64,000 nt of DNA from Granulicella cerasi (GCF_025685575.1 NZ_JAGSYD010000006.1:124001-188000), one strand, 5' to 3'. Positions 27,199 through 36,213 are shown, counted from the first letter of the stretch. Notes: generated by a model from the sequence alone, not told the origin. Made by a program: numbers and translations.

Positions 27199-28190
27199 TA
27201 CTTACAGTCTTTCAGCAGCGCTTGTGGATTCAGCGGATCGTTGTAGAACGACTCCGGGAAAGGGCTGGTCGTGGGTTCGGTCCATGTACCTGTGAGGAGT
27301 CGCTGACCATCATGCTCGATCAGGTCGAGCGCCACGCGGTTGGAGATGCGCTGCGCGAGCAGATGCGAGTTCGCTTCGCCCTTGGGAGCTTTCGGCGTGC
27401 CGTGATCCGCGGTCGGATAGGCGTAAATGCTGTTTGAGATCACCGAAACCTCGATGAACGGAACTTTGTAGAGCGTTGCCGCAAGGTTCGACGCCCAATC
27501 GCCGTCTTCGTCGATCTCGTGGAAGACCTTCATCGTGGCTTCGGTGTAGGCCTTGTTATCGCTCCAGATGGTCGAGGTGCCCTGGATGCCGAAGTAGAAG
27601 ACCTGTGGCGTAGTGTCCCTGCGCACGGGCTCGCTGAAGGCGGGAAGCTTGGTCGTGTCGGCGACGCGCTTGGCGGAGCAGGCGAGCAGCTGCAGCATTT
27701 TCGGGTCGGCATAGAGACCGTCGAAGTGCAGCATGTCCTTCTGCATGGAGTTGAAGGTGCCGGGGTCGATGGTGCCGTCAGCGAGCAGATGGTACGCGCC
27801 GTGGTTCACGTTCTGTGCACCGAGCACGATGTCGCCGACGCCCATTTGTCCCTTCGGAAGATGGCCGCCGGAGGTGCCTGCATAAATCACGGTCTTCACG
27901 TTGAAGTCGCGGATCATGCTGAATTCGCCGAGCGCCCGCGCGAGCACGCCATCGGTCGGTTGCAGATACAGCACGACGGGCACGCCCGCGATGGTGCCGG
28001 AGTTGTACTGGAAAGGACCGTCAACGACGTCCTTGCGATCCTTGAGCGCCGTGTACCACTGGCTGTATTCAGGTGGTCCCTTGGGGATGAGCACGCCGAT
28101 GCGTGGCGCTGCGTCGTAAGCAGGGAACTGCGCAAAAGCCGTGGCCGATACAGCGGCCAGCGCGAGCGATGCAAGCGTGCGAAGGATCAT
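27198..28190 (-). CDS. Exported phosphorylase-superfamily (purine nucleosidase-like) protein
   Basis: This 330-residue protein has an N-terminal signal peptide (about 1-20, ending AFA before QFPAYDAA). The mature domain shows PNP/MTA-SAH nucleosidase fold elements: a RIGVLIPKGPPEY start, VKTVIYAGTSGGH (the ribose/phosphate loop region), GDIVLG and FIEVSVISNSIY. The overall arrangement fits cleavage of N-glycosidic bonds of nucleosides in the periplasm. Substrate and catalytic Asp cannot be fixed by eye. It overlaps the ankyrin gene by one base and lies in the gmhA-epimerase transcription unit. Confidence 0.75.
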   Translation of the reverse strand: MILRTLASLALAAVSATAFAQFPAYDAAPRIGVLIPKGPPEYSQWYTALKDRKDVVDGPFQYNSGTIAGVPVVLYLQPTDGVLARALGEFSMIRDFNVKTVIYAGTSGGHLPKGQMGVGDIVLGAQNVNHGAYHLLADGTIDPGTFNSMQKDMLHFDGLYADPKMLQLLACSAKRVADTTKLPAFSEPVRRDTTPQVFYFGIQGTSTIWSDNKAYTEATMKVFHEIDEDGDWASNLAATLYKVPFIEVSVISNSIYAYPTADHGTPKAPKGEANSHLLAQRISNRVALDLIEHDGQRLLTGTWTEPTTSPFPESFYNDPLNPQALLKDCK

Positions 28191-28255
28191 GCTGTAACGC
28201 TATCGCATTGTTTGATCTGTGGAAATGAAGTTTCGTATATCGCTATGCTACGTGG

Positions 28256-28927
28256 TCACTGCTTGTTGTCTGAATCCATCCAACTTCGGTCCATCCAACC
28301 GGTGTCCCCACCTCTCATGTAGGCCGCCTCGGCGATGAGCTTATCAAGCTTCGGGTCTTCCGGAGCATCCGCTCCTAGTGCTCTGAGCCCCGACAACACC
28401 TTCTTCGCCTCTTCGGGCTCGATCTCTGGAAGCATCCAACGGCGACCTTGCGAGGAGAAACGTATGCCTCTTATAGAAGCGCCCCAGTTGGAGGCAATAG
28501 TTGCGTATCGAAGTCCTGATACCTGGCCGAGAGGGTAGGTCTTGGACTTCATTGTTCGGTTTTTGAAGTCGAACCAAGCGGCGCGACTTACGACAAGCAC
28601 GCTCTTGTCACAGTGAATGCTCTCGTCAGGAGGATAGGCCGCGCGAATATAGCTGGACCAAGGCCAACAAAGCAACGCATTCCCGATGGCTATGAGGATC
28701 AGCGGGGTCAGATCCAGACTATCGCGGCCACCGTCAATCATGAAGTGCCACATGCTCGGATCGCCATGTTTGCCCGGCAAGAGGAGAGCCAGGACATCCA
28801 TGGTTATAAGAAACGCAGAGAAAATCAAAAGACCGTAGAGGCGCGCTCGCGGTTTCGATCGAGATGGAAGGAAACGGATATCCACGCTATCTGGTGTGAT
28901 CGAGATGGAGAGGTGTTCCTTGGTCAC
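28256..28927 (-). CDS. Two-helix membrane protein of unknown function
   Basis: This 223-residue protein starts at GTG 28927. It has a short N-terminal strand region (SISITPDSVDIRFLPSR), two membrane helices (about 31-50 and 72-90) and a C-terminal cytosolic domain. The domain's strand pattern (KSVLVVSRAAWFDFKNR, then YPLGQVSGLRYA) recalls bacterial PH-like domains. I do not recognise the family. The C-terminus is acidic and Met/Trp-rich (RGGDTGWMDRSWMDSDN). It begins 6 bp after the gmhA stop and is probably co-transcribed, which is the only hint of an envelope role. Confidence 0.7.
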   Translation of the reverse strand: MTKEHLSISITPDSVDIRFLPSRSKPRARLYGLLIFSAFLITMDVLALLLPGKHGDPSMWHFMIDGGRDSLDLTPLILIAIGNALLCWPWSSYIRAAYPPDESIHCDKSVLVVSRAAWFDFKNRTMKSKTYPLGQVSGLRYATIASNWGASIRGIRFSSQGRRWMLPEIEPEEAKKVLSGLRALGADAPEDPKLDKLIAEAAYMRGGDTGWMDRSWMDSDNKQ

Positions 28928-28933
28928 GGCCGT

Positions 28934-29545
28934 TTACTCAGAGAGCTTTTTGGGCTGCTTGCCGAAGTCGGGGCCGAAGTAGAAGAGTTCGACCAGCATG
29001 CAGAGGATGTGTTCGAGCGCGAGGTGCGATTCCTGAATGTTCATCGTCACGTTCGATGGGATGATGACGTTCAGGTCCGCGAGCGACTTCATCTTGCCGC
29101 CGTCGTTGCCGGTGTAGGCGACGGTGTGGATGCCCATCTTCTTCGCTTGTTCGAGCGCGAGGACGCAGTTCTTCGAGTTGCCGGAGGTCGAGATCGCGAG
29201 CAGCACATCACCTTCGCGCCCCAACGCTTCCACCTGGCGTTCGAAGATGTGCTCAAAGCTGTGATCGTTGCCGATCGCCGTGAGGATCGACGAGTCCGTG
29301 GTGAGTGCGATGGCGCGCAGGGCTGGGCGGTCGATGGTGAGCCGCGCGACGAACTCGGCGACGAGATGCTGGGCGTCCGCGGCGGATCCACCGTTGCCGC
29401 AAACGAGCAGCTTGCCGCCGTTCTTCATGCTCTCTGCCGTAAGGCGTGCAGCCTCCACCACGATGGCGTGCAGGCTTTCATCGGCGGCGACCTTCGTCAT
29501 CGTTTCAACGGACTGCAGCAACTGCTTCTTGACGATCTCGATCAT
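28934..29545 (-). CDS. gmhA: Sedoheptulose-7-phosphate isomerase (GmhA, SIS domain)
   Basis: This 203-residue SIS-domain enzyme has the GmhA hallmarks GKLLVCGNGGSAADAQH, AISTSGNSKN and, near the end, NIQESHLALEHILC with the conserved His/Glu pair. It converts sedoheptulose-7-phosphate to D-glycero-D-manno-heptose-7-phosphate for lipopolysaccharide core heptose or GDP-heptose. The other heptose genes (hldE, gmhB) are not in the window. It lies between the rmlD-like gene (74 bp upstream) and the membrane protein (6 bp downstream), all on the minus strand, in keeping with an envelope-sugar operon. Confidence 0.93.
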   Translation of the reverse strand: MIEIVKKQLLQSVETMTKVAADESLHAIVVEAARLTAESMKNGGKLLVCGNGGSAADAQHLVAEFVARLTIDRPALRAIALTTDSSILTAIGNDHSFEHIFERQVEALGREGDVLLAISTSGNSKNCVLALEQAKKMGIHTVAYTGNDGGKMKSLADLNVIIPSNVTMNIQESHLALEHILCMLVELFYFGPDFGKQPKKLSE

Positions 29546-29619
29546 GCAAACTCCAGAATGTTTTGGCGTCAGGGCCTATGGAAGGTAGAACACGACGGCG
29601 GCTGTGAGGTTGCTTGAGG

Positions 29620-30501
29620 CTAGGCGAGCGTTGCCTTCCAGTCGCGTATACCTTGCTCCGGCGCGCGCATCACTCCAGGGCCGATGAGCGCATTCAGCTT
29701 GTCGATCTTCAAGCCACCGAGCAGCGGGCGCGCGGCCTTTTGTGCAAGCTCTGGCGTGGTGAGCGACTGCAATGTATCTGTCGGCAGGCCAAGAATTTCG
29801 CAGGCGATCTGCGCGAACTCATAGCGTGAGAGAAACTGCGGTCCCGCGACGTGCACCAGACCGGTGGCGCCTTGTTCGAGCAGCTTCAGCGTGGCGGTTG
29901 CCAGATCGTCGACATGCGTCGGCGTAGCGAGCTGGTCGGTGGGGCAGCGCATCGTGTTGCCTGCGTTCAGAACGCGGGTCAGCGTGTAGAGAAAGTTCTT
30001 CTTCTGTGGATCGGGGCCGTAAACGGTGGTTGTGCGCAGCACCAGAGCGTTCGGATGCTCGCGCAGGATTGCCAACTCGCCATCGAGCTTCGTCTGGCCG
30101 TACACCGAAAGGGCATGGGGGGCTTCGTCCTCTGCGTAGGGGCCTGCTTCGCCGTCGAAAACGTAGTCCGTGGAGAGGAAGACGAAGGGCACGTCTTTCG
30201 CGGCGCGAGCCAGCGCCAGCGGGCCAAGATGGTTGGCGGCGGCGGCCCATGCCTGGTCCGTTTCGCAGCGCTCGACATCCGTTGCGCCAGCGGCGCAAAT
30301 GACGGCTGCGGGCTTGGTGGCAGCAACGATTTCTGCGGCCAGCGATGGCTCTGCGGCCAGCTGCTCGAGGTCGAGCACCACCGTTGCTTCGCTTGGCGGA
30401 CGACGCGCTGCGGGAATCGCCCGCGCGCCGAGTTGCGCGCAAAGCGCGGTTCCAAGCTGACCTGTTGACCCGACGACTAGAAAACCATTCTGTGAGCTCA
30501 C
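29620..30501 (-). CDS. rfbD: dTDP-4-dehydrorhamnose reductase-like SDR (RmlD family)
   Basis: This 293-residue protein starts at GTG 30501. The RmlD pattern is clear: FLVVGSTGQLG, a CAAGATDVERCETDQ stretch with the Val/Glu residues of the family, STDYVFDG, YGQTKLDGE with the catalytic Tyr/Lys, and VLRTTTVYG. RmlD reduces dTDP-4-keto-L-rhamnose to dTDP-L-rhamnose. No rmlA, rmlB or rmlC is nearby, so the true substrate could be a related keto sugar. It heads the run leading to gmhA and the epimerase. No good ribosome site is seen before the GTG. Confidence 0.82.
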   Translation of the reverse strand: MSSQNGFLVVGSTGQLGTALCAQLGARAIPAARRPPSEATVVLDLEQLAAEPSLAAEIVAATKPAAVICAAGATDVERCETDQAWAAAANHLGPLALARAAKDVPFVFLSTDYVFDGEAGPYAEDEAPHALSVYGQTKLDGELAILREHPNALVLRTTTVYGPDPQKKNFLYTLTRVLNAGNTMRCPTDQLATPTHVDDLATATLKLLEQGATGLVHVAGPQFLSRYEFAQIACEILGLPTDTLQSLTTPELAQKAARPLLGGLKIDKLNALIGPGVMRAPEQGIRDWKATLA

Positions 30502-30677
30502 AAGAGATAGTGTAGCGGCTGCGGGTGATGAGCACGTCGTGACCGCAAAGAAGCTGCTTTCTCAGTGCGTTGCGTCTGTTACGCTAACTCTGTCCTTCCG
30601 TAAGTAGCTTCTGGCTCTGTCGCCTGCGTCTCTGTGCGTCGGCGTGTGCGGACTTTCCTTGAAGGGGATATGAAGGG

Positions 30678-31785
30678 TTGAAGACGGTCAGGTTCCACTG
30701 GCAATGGCTATGGAAGGCACTCGTACTCGCAACCGCTAGTGTTGCCTTGGTGGGTTGCGGCACGGGCCCCGCCGCGTCAGACCCCATTCGAGTGATCTCT
30801 CAGGTGACGCCGAGTGCTGCCGGAGCTCCGATCGCGGTGGCCACTTACAACTCTTTCGAGTTCATCAGCTTTCAGGGAACGGGACAGATCTTCACGTATA
30901 GCGTTAGCAACGGGGAGCAATCGCTGGTTGCGAGTTACTCGATGCCATGCGCCGATCCTAGCGGCATGGGTGTCGTTTCCACCTCCAGCGTCACGGCACT
31001 GGCGGTTGTTTGCTATGACACGCAGTCGCTCGTCACACTCAGGATCGCCGCAGCCGGAACGCTCTCTCCTCTTGGAACGATGACCGGCCTGTCAACGCCG
31101 TTTCCCGGCGTCGCGATGGACGGAAAGACGATGTTTATCCCCCTCTTCGGGGTGAGCCACCTCTCTAACGGTGCTGTGGCGAAGGTTGATCTATCGAACC
31201 CGGTGGTGCCCGTACTGGTGAAGACTACGACGCTGGCCAGCCCTGCTTCCGGCGGGTTCGTGAACCCCGGCGCGCTGACCGTGGGAGCGGGCAAGGTTCT
31301 GGTCGCGGCCGGCTCAGAGAGCAAGCCCTATCGACCAATCGAGCAACGTGCAAGCGCTGGATGAAGCGACACTGACGCTGCAGGGAGTGCCGTTGACGGT
31401 GGCGCACTCTCCGCAAAAGATCGTGCTCAGCAATAACATCGCCTACGTGACGTTGTATGACGCAGGGCAGATCATCTCGATTGACGCAACGGTGCTGTCG
31501 AGCCTGCGTAGTTTGCAGACGTTTTCGCTGCCGTCGTGCGCGGCGATTCCTGTGCAGGTCGTCGGCACGTCCGTCTTTGTGGGTTGCTACGCGCAAGGCA
31601 CGATCTTGCAACTGGACGCGAGCGCACCTCAGGCGATGACGGTGAAGAGCACCTTCAACAATATTCCTGGGCCGGAGTCATTCGCGATGATCAACGGCTA
31701 CATGATCATCGTCGGTGGCTACACGGGCGCAAGCGTGTTCACCATGAACGTTGGCGGCGCGACGGGCATTAGCGGCCGCGTGTAA
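30678..31785 (+). pseudogene. Lipoprotein with beta-propeller-like sequence, frameshifted
   Basis: Two adjacent frames encode one protein. The first (30678-31364) starts at TTG, has a lipoprotein signal (VALVGC) and strand-rich repeats up to VLVAAGSES. The second frame continues from about 31320 as SPIDQSSNVQALDEATL and runs to the stop at 31783-31785. Together they span 1108 bp, which is 3n+1, so one extra base or a loss of two bases rejoins them. The break falls at a short AG repeat (CAGAGAGCAAG, 31315-31325). The repeats (LSNNIAYVTLYDAG, MINGYMIIVGGYTG) look like a secreted beta-propeller; function is unknown. Its stop abuts that of the convergent ThDP enzyme. A sequencing error cannot be excluded. 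Confidence 0.75.
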
Positions 31786-33618
31786 TCACTCCTCCTCCAG
31801 CGGCTTCACGATCATGTTGGAAAGAAACTCTTCGCGTGGCAGGAACGGGAAGAGGTCTTCCAGCGGCCTGGAGACAAACGAGCCGTCTTCACGCTGATAA
31901 CTCTGCAGCCGAGGCGCGCGCATTTCGTCAGCGATCACCCGCACATCGATCACCACGGGGCCCTCGAGCGCGAGCGCCCGCTGCACCTCCAGCCGCAGCC
32001 GCGTCTGGTCATGGATCGTGACTGCAGGAATGCCGTAGCTGTTCGCGACCTTCGTGAGATCGGGCACGGTGATGCCGGTTTCGCGGCTCGCACCAAGCTG
32101 TGGCTGGCCGAAGTAGGCTTCCTGTGAGGCGCGAATCGACGCATAGCCACCGTTGTTCAGCACGAAGATCTTCAGCGGCAGGTTGAGGCGGCGCACGGTC
32201 TCCAGCTCCTGAATATTGAACTGGAAGCCGCCGTCGCCGTCGACGAGGATCGTCCGCTGGCGCTCGCTGCCGAGAGAGACGGCGATCGCCATTGGCAAGC
32301 CATAGCCCATCGAGCCAAGCCCCGCCGTGTGGAAGAGGCGTTGTCCGTTGCGGGTGGGGCAGGCGAGCAGGAAGATCTCGATGCCCGCGCCCGAGGAGCC
32401 GGAGACGATCTTGTCCTGCGGCATGGATTCTGTGCCGATCACCTCCGCGAGGTGATAGATCGAGACCAGTCCCTCCGGCTTGCGATGTTCTTCGGTGACC
32501 ACGCCGTAGCGATGCTTCCAGTCCGCGGCGCGCGCGTTCCATGCCGCCCAGCGTTCGTGGTCGAGCGGATCATGCATCGCCTTGAGTTGCGCTAGAAGCT
32601 CGTCGAGAAAGAGTCCAACGTCCGCAACGATCGGCTGCTGGAGATGCGGAGCGAGCTTCTGCAATTCGGCGGGATCAATGTCAACCGCGATGCGATGCGC
32701 CTCGCGCGCGAGGTGCTGTGGCGCGTAGCCGGTGATCGCCATATCGAGCCGCGCGCCAAGCACGAGCAGGCAGTCGCAGTTCTGCAACGCGAAGTTCGCT
32801 CCGCGCGCTGCAACGTTGCCGGGGCGGCCCACGAAGCTCGCCGTGTCGGACGGTACGAGGTCTGCGGCACACCACGTGGCCACTGTGGGAATGTTGAGCA
32901 TGTGGCGTAGCTCGGTGAAGGCTTCTTCCGCGCGGGCAAGCCGCGTGCCGTTGCCGACGAAGAGCAGGGGGCGAGAGCTTTTGCGGAGTGCTTCGACGAC
33001 GCGTGCGACCTCTGCTTGCAGGCTGTGGTCGGTGGTTCGATCCCGCTCAGCGCTATCAAAGCCTCGAAGCGTCGTCGGATCAGGAAGCGGTGCGGCTTGC
33101 ACGTCGAGCGGGATATCAAGCCACACCGGTCCGGGGCGGCCTGTCGTTGCAAGGTGGAAGCACTTTTCCAGCTCGTAGCGCACGTCAAGCGGGTCGGTGA
33201 GCACCTTGGCGTACTTGGTGATCGGCGCAACGATCGAGGTGATGTCGATTTCCTGCACGCCGAGTTGGCGCATCCCGAGGTGCTTGCCGTTGGCATCGAA
33301 CATGCGGTCGGGTCGCTTGACCTGCCCGGAGAGAAAGAGCGTTGGCGTGGAGTCGAGCCACGCGCCAGCGACGCCGGTGACAGCGTTCGTGCCTCCCGGG
33401 CCGGTGGTGACGAGGCAAACGCCGAGGCCGTTCGTGGCCTTCGCGTAGCTTTCGGCGCACATCGCGGAGGCCTGCTCGTGCGAGTTGCAAATCGCCTCAA
33501 GATTCGCGTTCTGCGCAAGCGACGCATTGAGGTGCATGGCCCCGCCGCCGCTGACGAGGAAGACGTGCTGAACGCCTTTGGAGGCGACGAACTGGAAGAC
33601 GTAATCGGAAAGTTTCAT
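31786..33618 (-). CDS. ThDP-dependent acetolactate-synthase-like enzyme of envelope-sugar type
   Basis: This 610-residue protein has the three-domain ThDP decarboxylase/AHAS layout. The N-terminal PYR domain has SHEQASAMCAESYA with the catalytic Glu; the middle domain includes VGRPGNVAARGANFAL; the C-terminal PP domain has VDGDGGFQFN...FVLNNGGYASIR, the GDG-X(n)-NN motif. The NNGGYASIRASQ context differs from biosynthetic IlvB and resembles AHAS-like proteins in polysaccharide clusters. No ilvN or other branched-chain amino acid gene is near. Its ATG overlaps the kdsC-like stop (ATGA). With rfbF, rfbG and rfbH in the region, a YerE-like role (two-carbon transfer from pyruvate onto a CDP-4-keto sugar) is possible but unproven. 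Confidence 0.85.
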   Translation of the reverse strand: MKLSDYVFQFVASKGVQHVFLVSGGGAMHLNASLAQNANLEAICNSHEQASAMCAESYAKATNGLGVCLVTTGPGGTNAVTGVAGAWLDSTPTLFLSGQVKRPDRMFDANGKHLGMRQLGVQEIDITSIVAPITKYAKVLTDPLDVRYELEKCFHLATTGRPGPVWLDIPLDVQAAPLPDPTTLRGFDSAERDRTTDHSLQAEVARVVEALRKSSRPLLFVGNGTRLARAEEAFTELRHMLNIPTVATWCAADLVPSDTASFVGRPGNVAARGANFALQNCDCLLVLGARLDMAITGYAPQHLAREAHRIAVDIDPAELQKLAPHLQQPIVADVGLFLDELLAQLKAMHDPLDHERWAAWNARAADWKHRYGVVTEEHRKPEGLVSIYHLAEVIGTESMPQDKIVSGSSGAGIEIFLLACPTRNGQRLFHTAGLGSMGYGLPMAIAVSLGSERQRTILVDGDGGFQFNIQELETVRRLNLPLKIFVLNNGGYASIRASQEAYFGQPQLGASRETGITVPDLTKVANSYGIPAVTIHDQTRLRLEVQRALALEGPVVIDVRVIADEMRAPRLQSYQREDGSFVSRPLEDLFPFLPREEFLSNMIVKPLEEE

Positions 33619-34139
33619 GGTGTCTCGGGTGCAGGGAGTTGGAAGGTTTCGCGGCCGGTCAAGCCGCGCGCACGGAGCATGGCGTCGGCGAACTCACGCA
33701 CGGCGCCGCATCCGCCGTTGCGCACGGTCACGAAGCCGTGGGCCTTCTGCACAAAGGCGATGACCTCGGCCGCCGCATCAGCCGGGCAGGCGGCAAGCGC
33801 TGCAAGCTCCATCGCGGGCAGGTCGTTCACGTCGTCGCCGACGAAGGCGATCTGATCAAGGTTCAACGCGTGGGCTTCCGCAAACTCGCGTAGTACAGAT
33901 GCTTTATCGCGGACGCCTTTGCGTACGAAGGGGATACGCAGCTTCGCGGCGAAGCGATCGACTAAGGGTGAGGGTTCGCCCGAGATGAGCGCGAGCGTGA
34001 TTCCCGCGCGGCGCAACAACGACAGCCCCATGATGTCGCGGAAGTGGAAGCTCTTCGTCTCCGCATCGGAGGCCGCGCTCCAGGTGAGACGTCCGTCCGT
34101 CAGGACGCCATCGACGTCAAACGCCACGGCCTTCATCAT
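33615..34139 (-). CDS. kdsC: KdsC-like HAD phosphatase
   Basis: This 174-residue C0-type HAD phosphatase has FDVDGVLTDG with the nucleophile and acid Asp, LALISGE (Thr/Ser motif), the KASVLREF lysine region and FVGDDVNDLPAM. The length and the GVLTDGRL signature match KdsC, which removes phosphate from Kdo-8-P; close homologues act on nonulosonate-9-phosphates. Two adjacent ATGs (34139 and 34136) are possible starts and no convincing ribosome site precedes either. It is coupled to the ThDP enzyme by a 4-bp overlap. A NeuB-family synthase lies 1.2 kb away across one gene, so the substrate may be a nonulosonate phosphate rather than Kdo-8-P. Confidence 0.85.
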   Translation of the reverse strand: MMKAVAFDVDGVLTDGRLTWSAASDAETKSFHFRDIMGLSLLRRAGITLALISGEPSPLVDRFAAKLRIPFVRKGVRDKASVLREFAEAHALNLDQIAFVGDDVNDLPAMELAALAACPADAAAEVIAFVQKAHGFVTVRNGGCGAVREFADAMLRARGLTGRETFQLPAPETP

Positions 34140-34212
34140 CAGGAGTTTGCGGCCTAGCGTCGAGGAACTCCGCGTATTTGTGGTGGAAGCGACTAAACTG
34201 GACCTAGTTCTC

Positions 34213-35340
34213 ATGAATGTTCATTCGGTTCAACAACTGCAGGCGTGCATGTTGCTGGTCCTGGGCCTGGTAGTTCTTCTCGCGCATCAGACCAGTCGCT
34301 TGTCGAACGCCAATGCCAGCATCCGCTGGTTCTTTGCGGCTACGCTTTTCGGCGCGGCTGGCCTTGAGCTGCAGTCCTTTCGCGAGGTGTGGCCGCCGTT
34401 CCTGACGATCGTCTGCGGCAATCTCTTCTTCCTGATCATGCTGGCGCTGTTGAACAAGGCGCTGGCGCTCTACATCAACTACGAGCGTCCGGTTGTGCCG
34501 TACTTTGTCGTTCTGGCGTTCATCGTCACAGGCTTTCTGGCGTTCTACACCTACGTCCATCCGAACCTGCCGATCCGCATCCTCATCGCCTCGATTGGAA
34601 TGCCATTCTTTCTGGTGCCGGCGGTGATTCTGCTGTTGCGGACGAAGATTCCGGAGGTGCGTGTGCCGGCTTACATCATGGCCACGATCTTCGCGGCCCA
34701 CATCCTGAACAGCACGGTGTTTGTGGTGGCGATGGTGCGTGGCGCACATCTCACCGGCAACATTCGCTGGGTCGGCGTGGTGCTGATCGCTGGCATGTGT
34801 ATGTGTTTTCTGTGGATGGATATGGTCCGCGGCCATGTCGAGCTGAGCGACATGGCGATGCGAGACCCGTTGACGGGCCTGCTGAATCGCCGTGGGCTTG
34901 AGGAGCTTGCACCGCAGATCATCGCTTCGGCCGCACGCCATCAACGCCCCGTCTCGTTGCTGACCGTAGACATCAATCTCTTCAAGCAGATCAACGACAC
35001 GCACGGACACATGATCGGCGACGCCGGGTTGCTGGCAGTCGCCGAGGCACTCGAGAAGTCGATCCGATCGCGCGATCTTGCGGTGCGCGTGGGCGGTGAC
35101 GAGTTCATGGTGCTGCTGCTGGACTGCCCGATGGCTGCCGCGGAGATGATCTGTCAGCGTATCCACGCCGAGCTCGCGTCCAAGGACCTGCGGACGCACG
35201 ACCACAAGCCCTACGACTTGTCGGTTTCGATCGGTAGTTACACCGCCGTTCCTCGCACGGAAAGCACGTACGCCGACTTCGTTCACGCGAGCGATATGGA
35301 CCTCTACCGGCAAAAGCAATCACGCTCCCGCTTGAGCTAA
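34213..35340 (+). CDS. Membrane-bound diguanylate cyclase (GGDEF)
   Basis: This 375-residue protein has about six N-terminal membrane helices (about 1-205) and a GGDEF domain (about 218-370). The domain has DPLTGLLNRRG, the DINLFKQINDTHGH metal/nucleotide segment and VGGDEFMVLL near residue 293. An RSRD sits five residues before GGDEF and forms the RxxD inhibitory site, so product inhibition is expected. It should make cyclic di-GMP at the inner membrane. ATG 34213 is chosen; the frame runs open upstream inside the kdsC-like gene. Its 3' end overlaps the convergent neuB by 21 bp. Confidence 0.9.
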   Translation: MNVHSVQQLQACMLLVLGLVVLLAHQTSRLSNANASIRWFFAATLFGAAGLELQSFREVWPPFLTIVCGNLFFLIMLALLNKALALYINYERPVVPYFVVLAFIVTGFLAFYTYVHPNLPIRILIASIGMPFFLVPAVILLLRTKIPEVRVPAYIMATIFAAHILNSTVFVVAMVRGAHLTGNIRWVGVVLIAGMCMCFLWMDMVRGHVELSDMAMRDPLTGLLNRRGLEELAPQIIASAARHQRPVSLLTVDINLFKQINDTHGHMIGDAGLLAVAEALEKSIRSRDLAVRVGGDEFMVLLLDCPMAAAEMICQRIHAELASKDLRTHDHKPYDLSVSIGSYTAVPRTESTYADFVHASDMDLYRQKQSRSRLS

Positions 35341-36213
35341 TGCGTTTGCGCCAACGCGACGCAGCTTCTGCATGACGGGGATCTCTTCGTCGTAGACGCG
35401 CTTGATGCCGTCGCCCATGGACTGTTCGCAGAGCCGAATGTCGCGCACAAGACGGCTGATGCCGTTGGGCTCGAGCGATGCTGCCTGATCCGAACCCCAC
35501 ATCGCCCGATCGAGCGTGATGTGGCGCTCCACACAGCAGGCGCCGAGCACCGCGGCAGCCACTGAAGTGGGAATACCCGTCTCGTGGCCGGAGTATCCGA
35601 CCGGTACGCCGTAGCGTTCGGCCATCGAGGGAATGGCTCGCAGGTTGAGCTCGCCGTACTGCGCGGGGTAAGTCGAGGTCGTGTGCAGGAGTACGAGGTC
35701 GTCGGTGCCGAGCACGCGGACAGCGTGATCGATCTCGTCATAGGTGCTCATTCCTGTGGAAGCGATGACGGGCTTTCCTGTGCGGCGGATGCGGCGCAGC
35801 AGGTTGTCATCCGTAAGCGACGCCGAGGCGACTTTGTAAGCAGGCGTGTCGAAGTGCTCCATGAAGTCGACCGAGGCCTCGTCCCACGGTGAGGCGAACC
35901 AGTCGATCTTCACCTGCTGGCAGAAGCTGGCGATCTCCGCGTAGTCGAGTTCGTCGAACTCGAGGCCGCGCTTGAGGTCGCCGTTGGTGGTGCCGAAGGG
36001 ATTCGGGCGCGGAGCAGAGAGTTCCTTGGCGCTGTAGACGACCTCAACCGTGCGCTTCTGGAACTTGACCGCGTCGCAGCCCGCCGCGACGGCGACGGAG
36101 ATGAGGCGCTTGGCGAGGTCGAGGTCGCCGTTATGGTTGATGCCGATCTCCGCAATGATGTAGCAGGGGAGACCCGGGCCGAGTTCACGCTTGCCGATCC
36201 TGACGCTCTTCAT
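35320..36213 (-). CDS. neuB: NeuB-family synthase (nonulosonate/sialate synthase-like), short form
   Basis: This 297-residue protein carries the NeuB barrel: CYIIAEIGINHNGDLDLAKRLI, DAVKFQKR, PWDEASVDFME, KPVIASTGMST, HTTSTYP, and GYSGHE...IEKHITLD-like CVERHITLDRA. Family members condense phosphoenolpyruvate with ManNAc, its 6-phosphate or related sugars to give sialic, legionaminic or pseudaminic acid. NeuB proper is about 340 residues with a C-terminal SAF (antifreeze-like) domain; this one ends just after the barrel and lacks it. No CMP-sugar synthetase (NeuA) is in the window. ATG 36213 fits the family start. Product identity is open. Confidence 0.85.
   Translation of the reverse strand: MKSVRIGKRELGPGLPCYIIAEIGINHNGDLDLAKRLISVAVAAGCDAVKFQKRTVEVVYSAKELSAPRPNPFGTTNGDLKRGLEFDELDYAEIASFCQQVKIDWFASPWDEASVDFMEHFDTPAYKVASASLTDDNLLRRIRRTGKPVIASTGMSTYDEIDHAVRVLGTDDLVLLHTTSTYPAQYGELNLRAIPSMAERYGVPVGYSGHETGIPTSVAAAVLGACCVERHITLDRAMWGSDQAASLEPNGISRLVRDIRLCEQSMGDGIKRVYDEEIPVMQKLRRVGANALAQAGA

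Noticed and set aside
30678..31785. Two separate genes instead of one frameshifted gene
   Set aside because: The second frame has no start with a ribosome site, overlaps the first, and continues the same kind of repeat; total length is 3n+1.
31786..33618. Calling the ThDP enzyme simply acetolactate synthase IlvB
   Set aside because: No ilvN, ilvC or other branched-chain gene is near, the NNGGYASIR context differs from IlvB, and it overlaps a KdsC-like gene.
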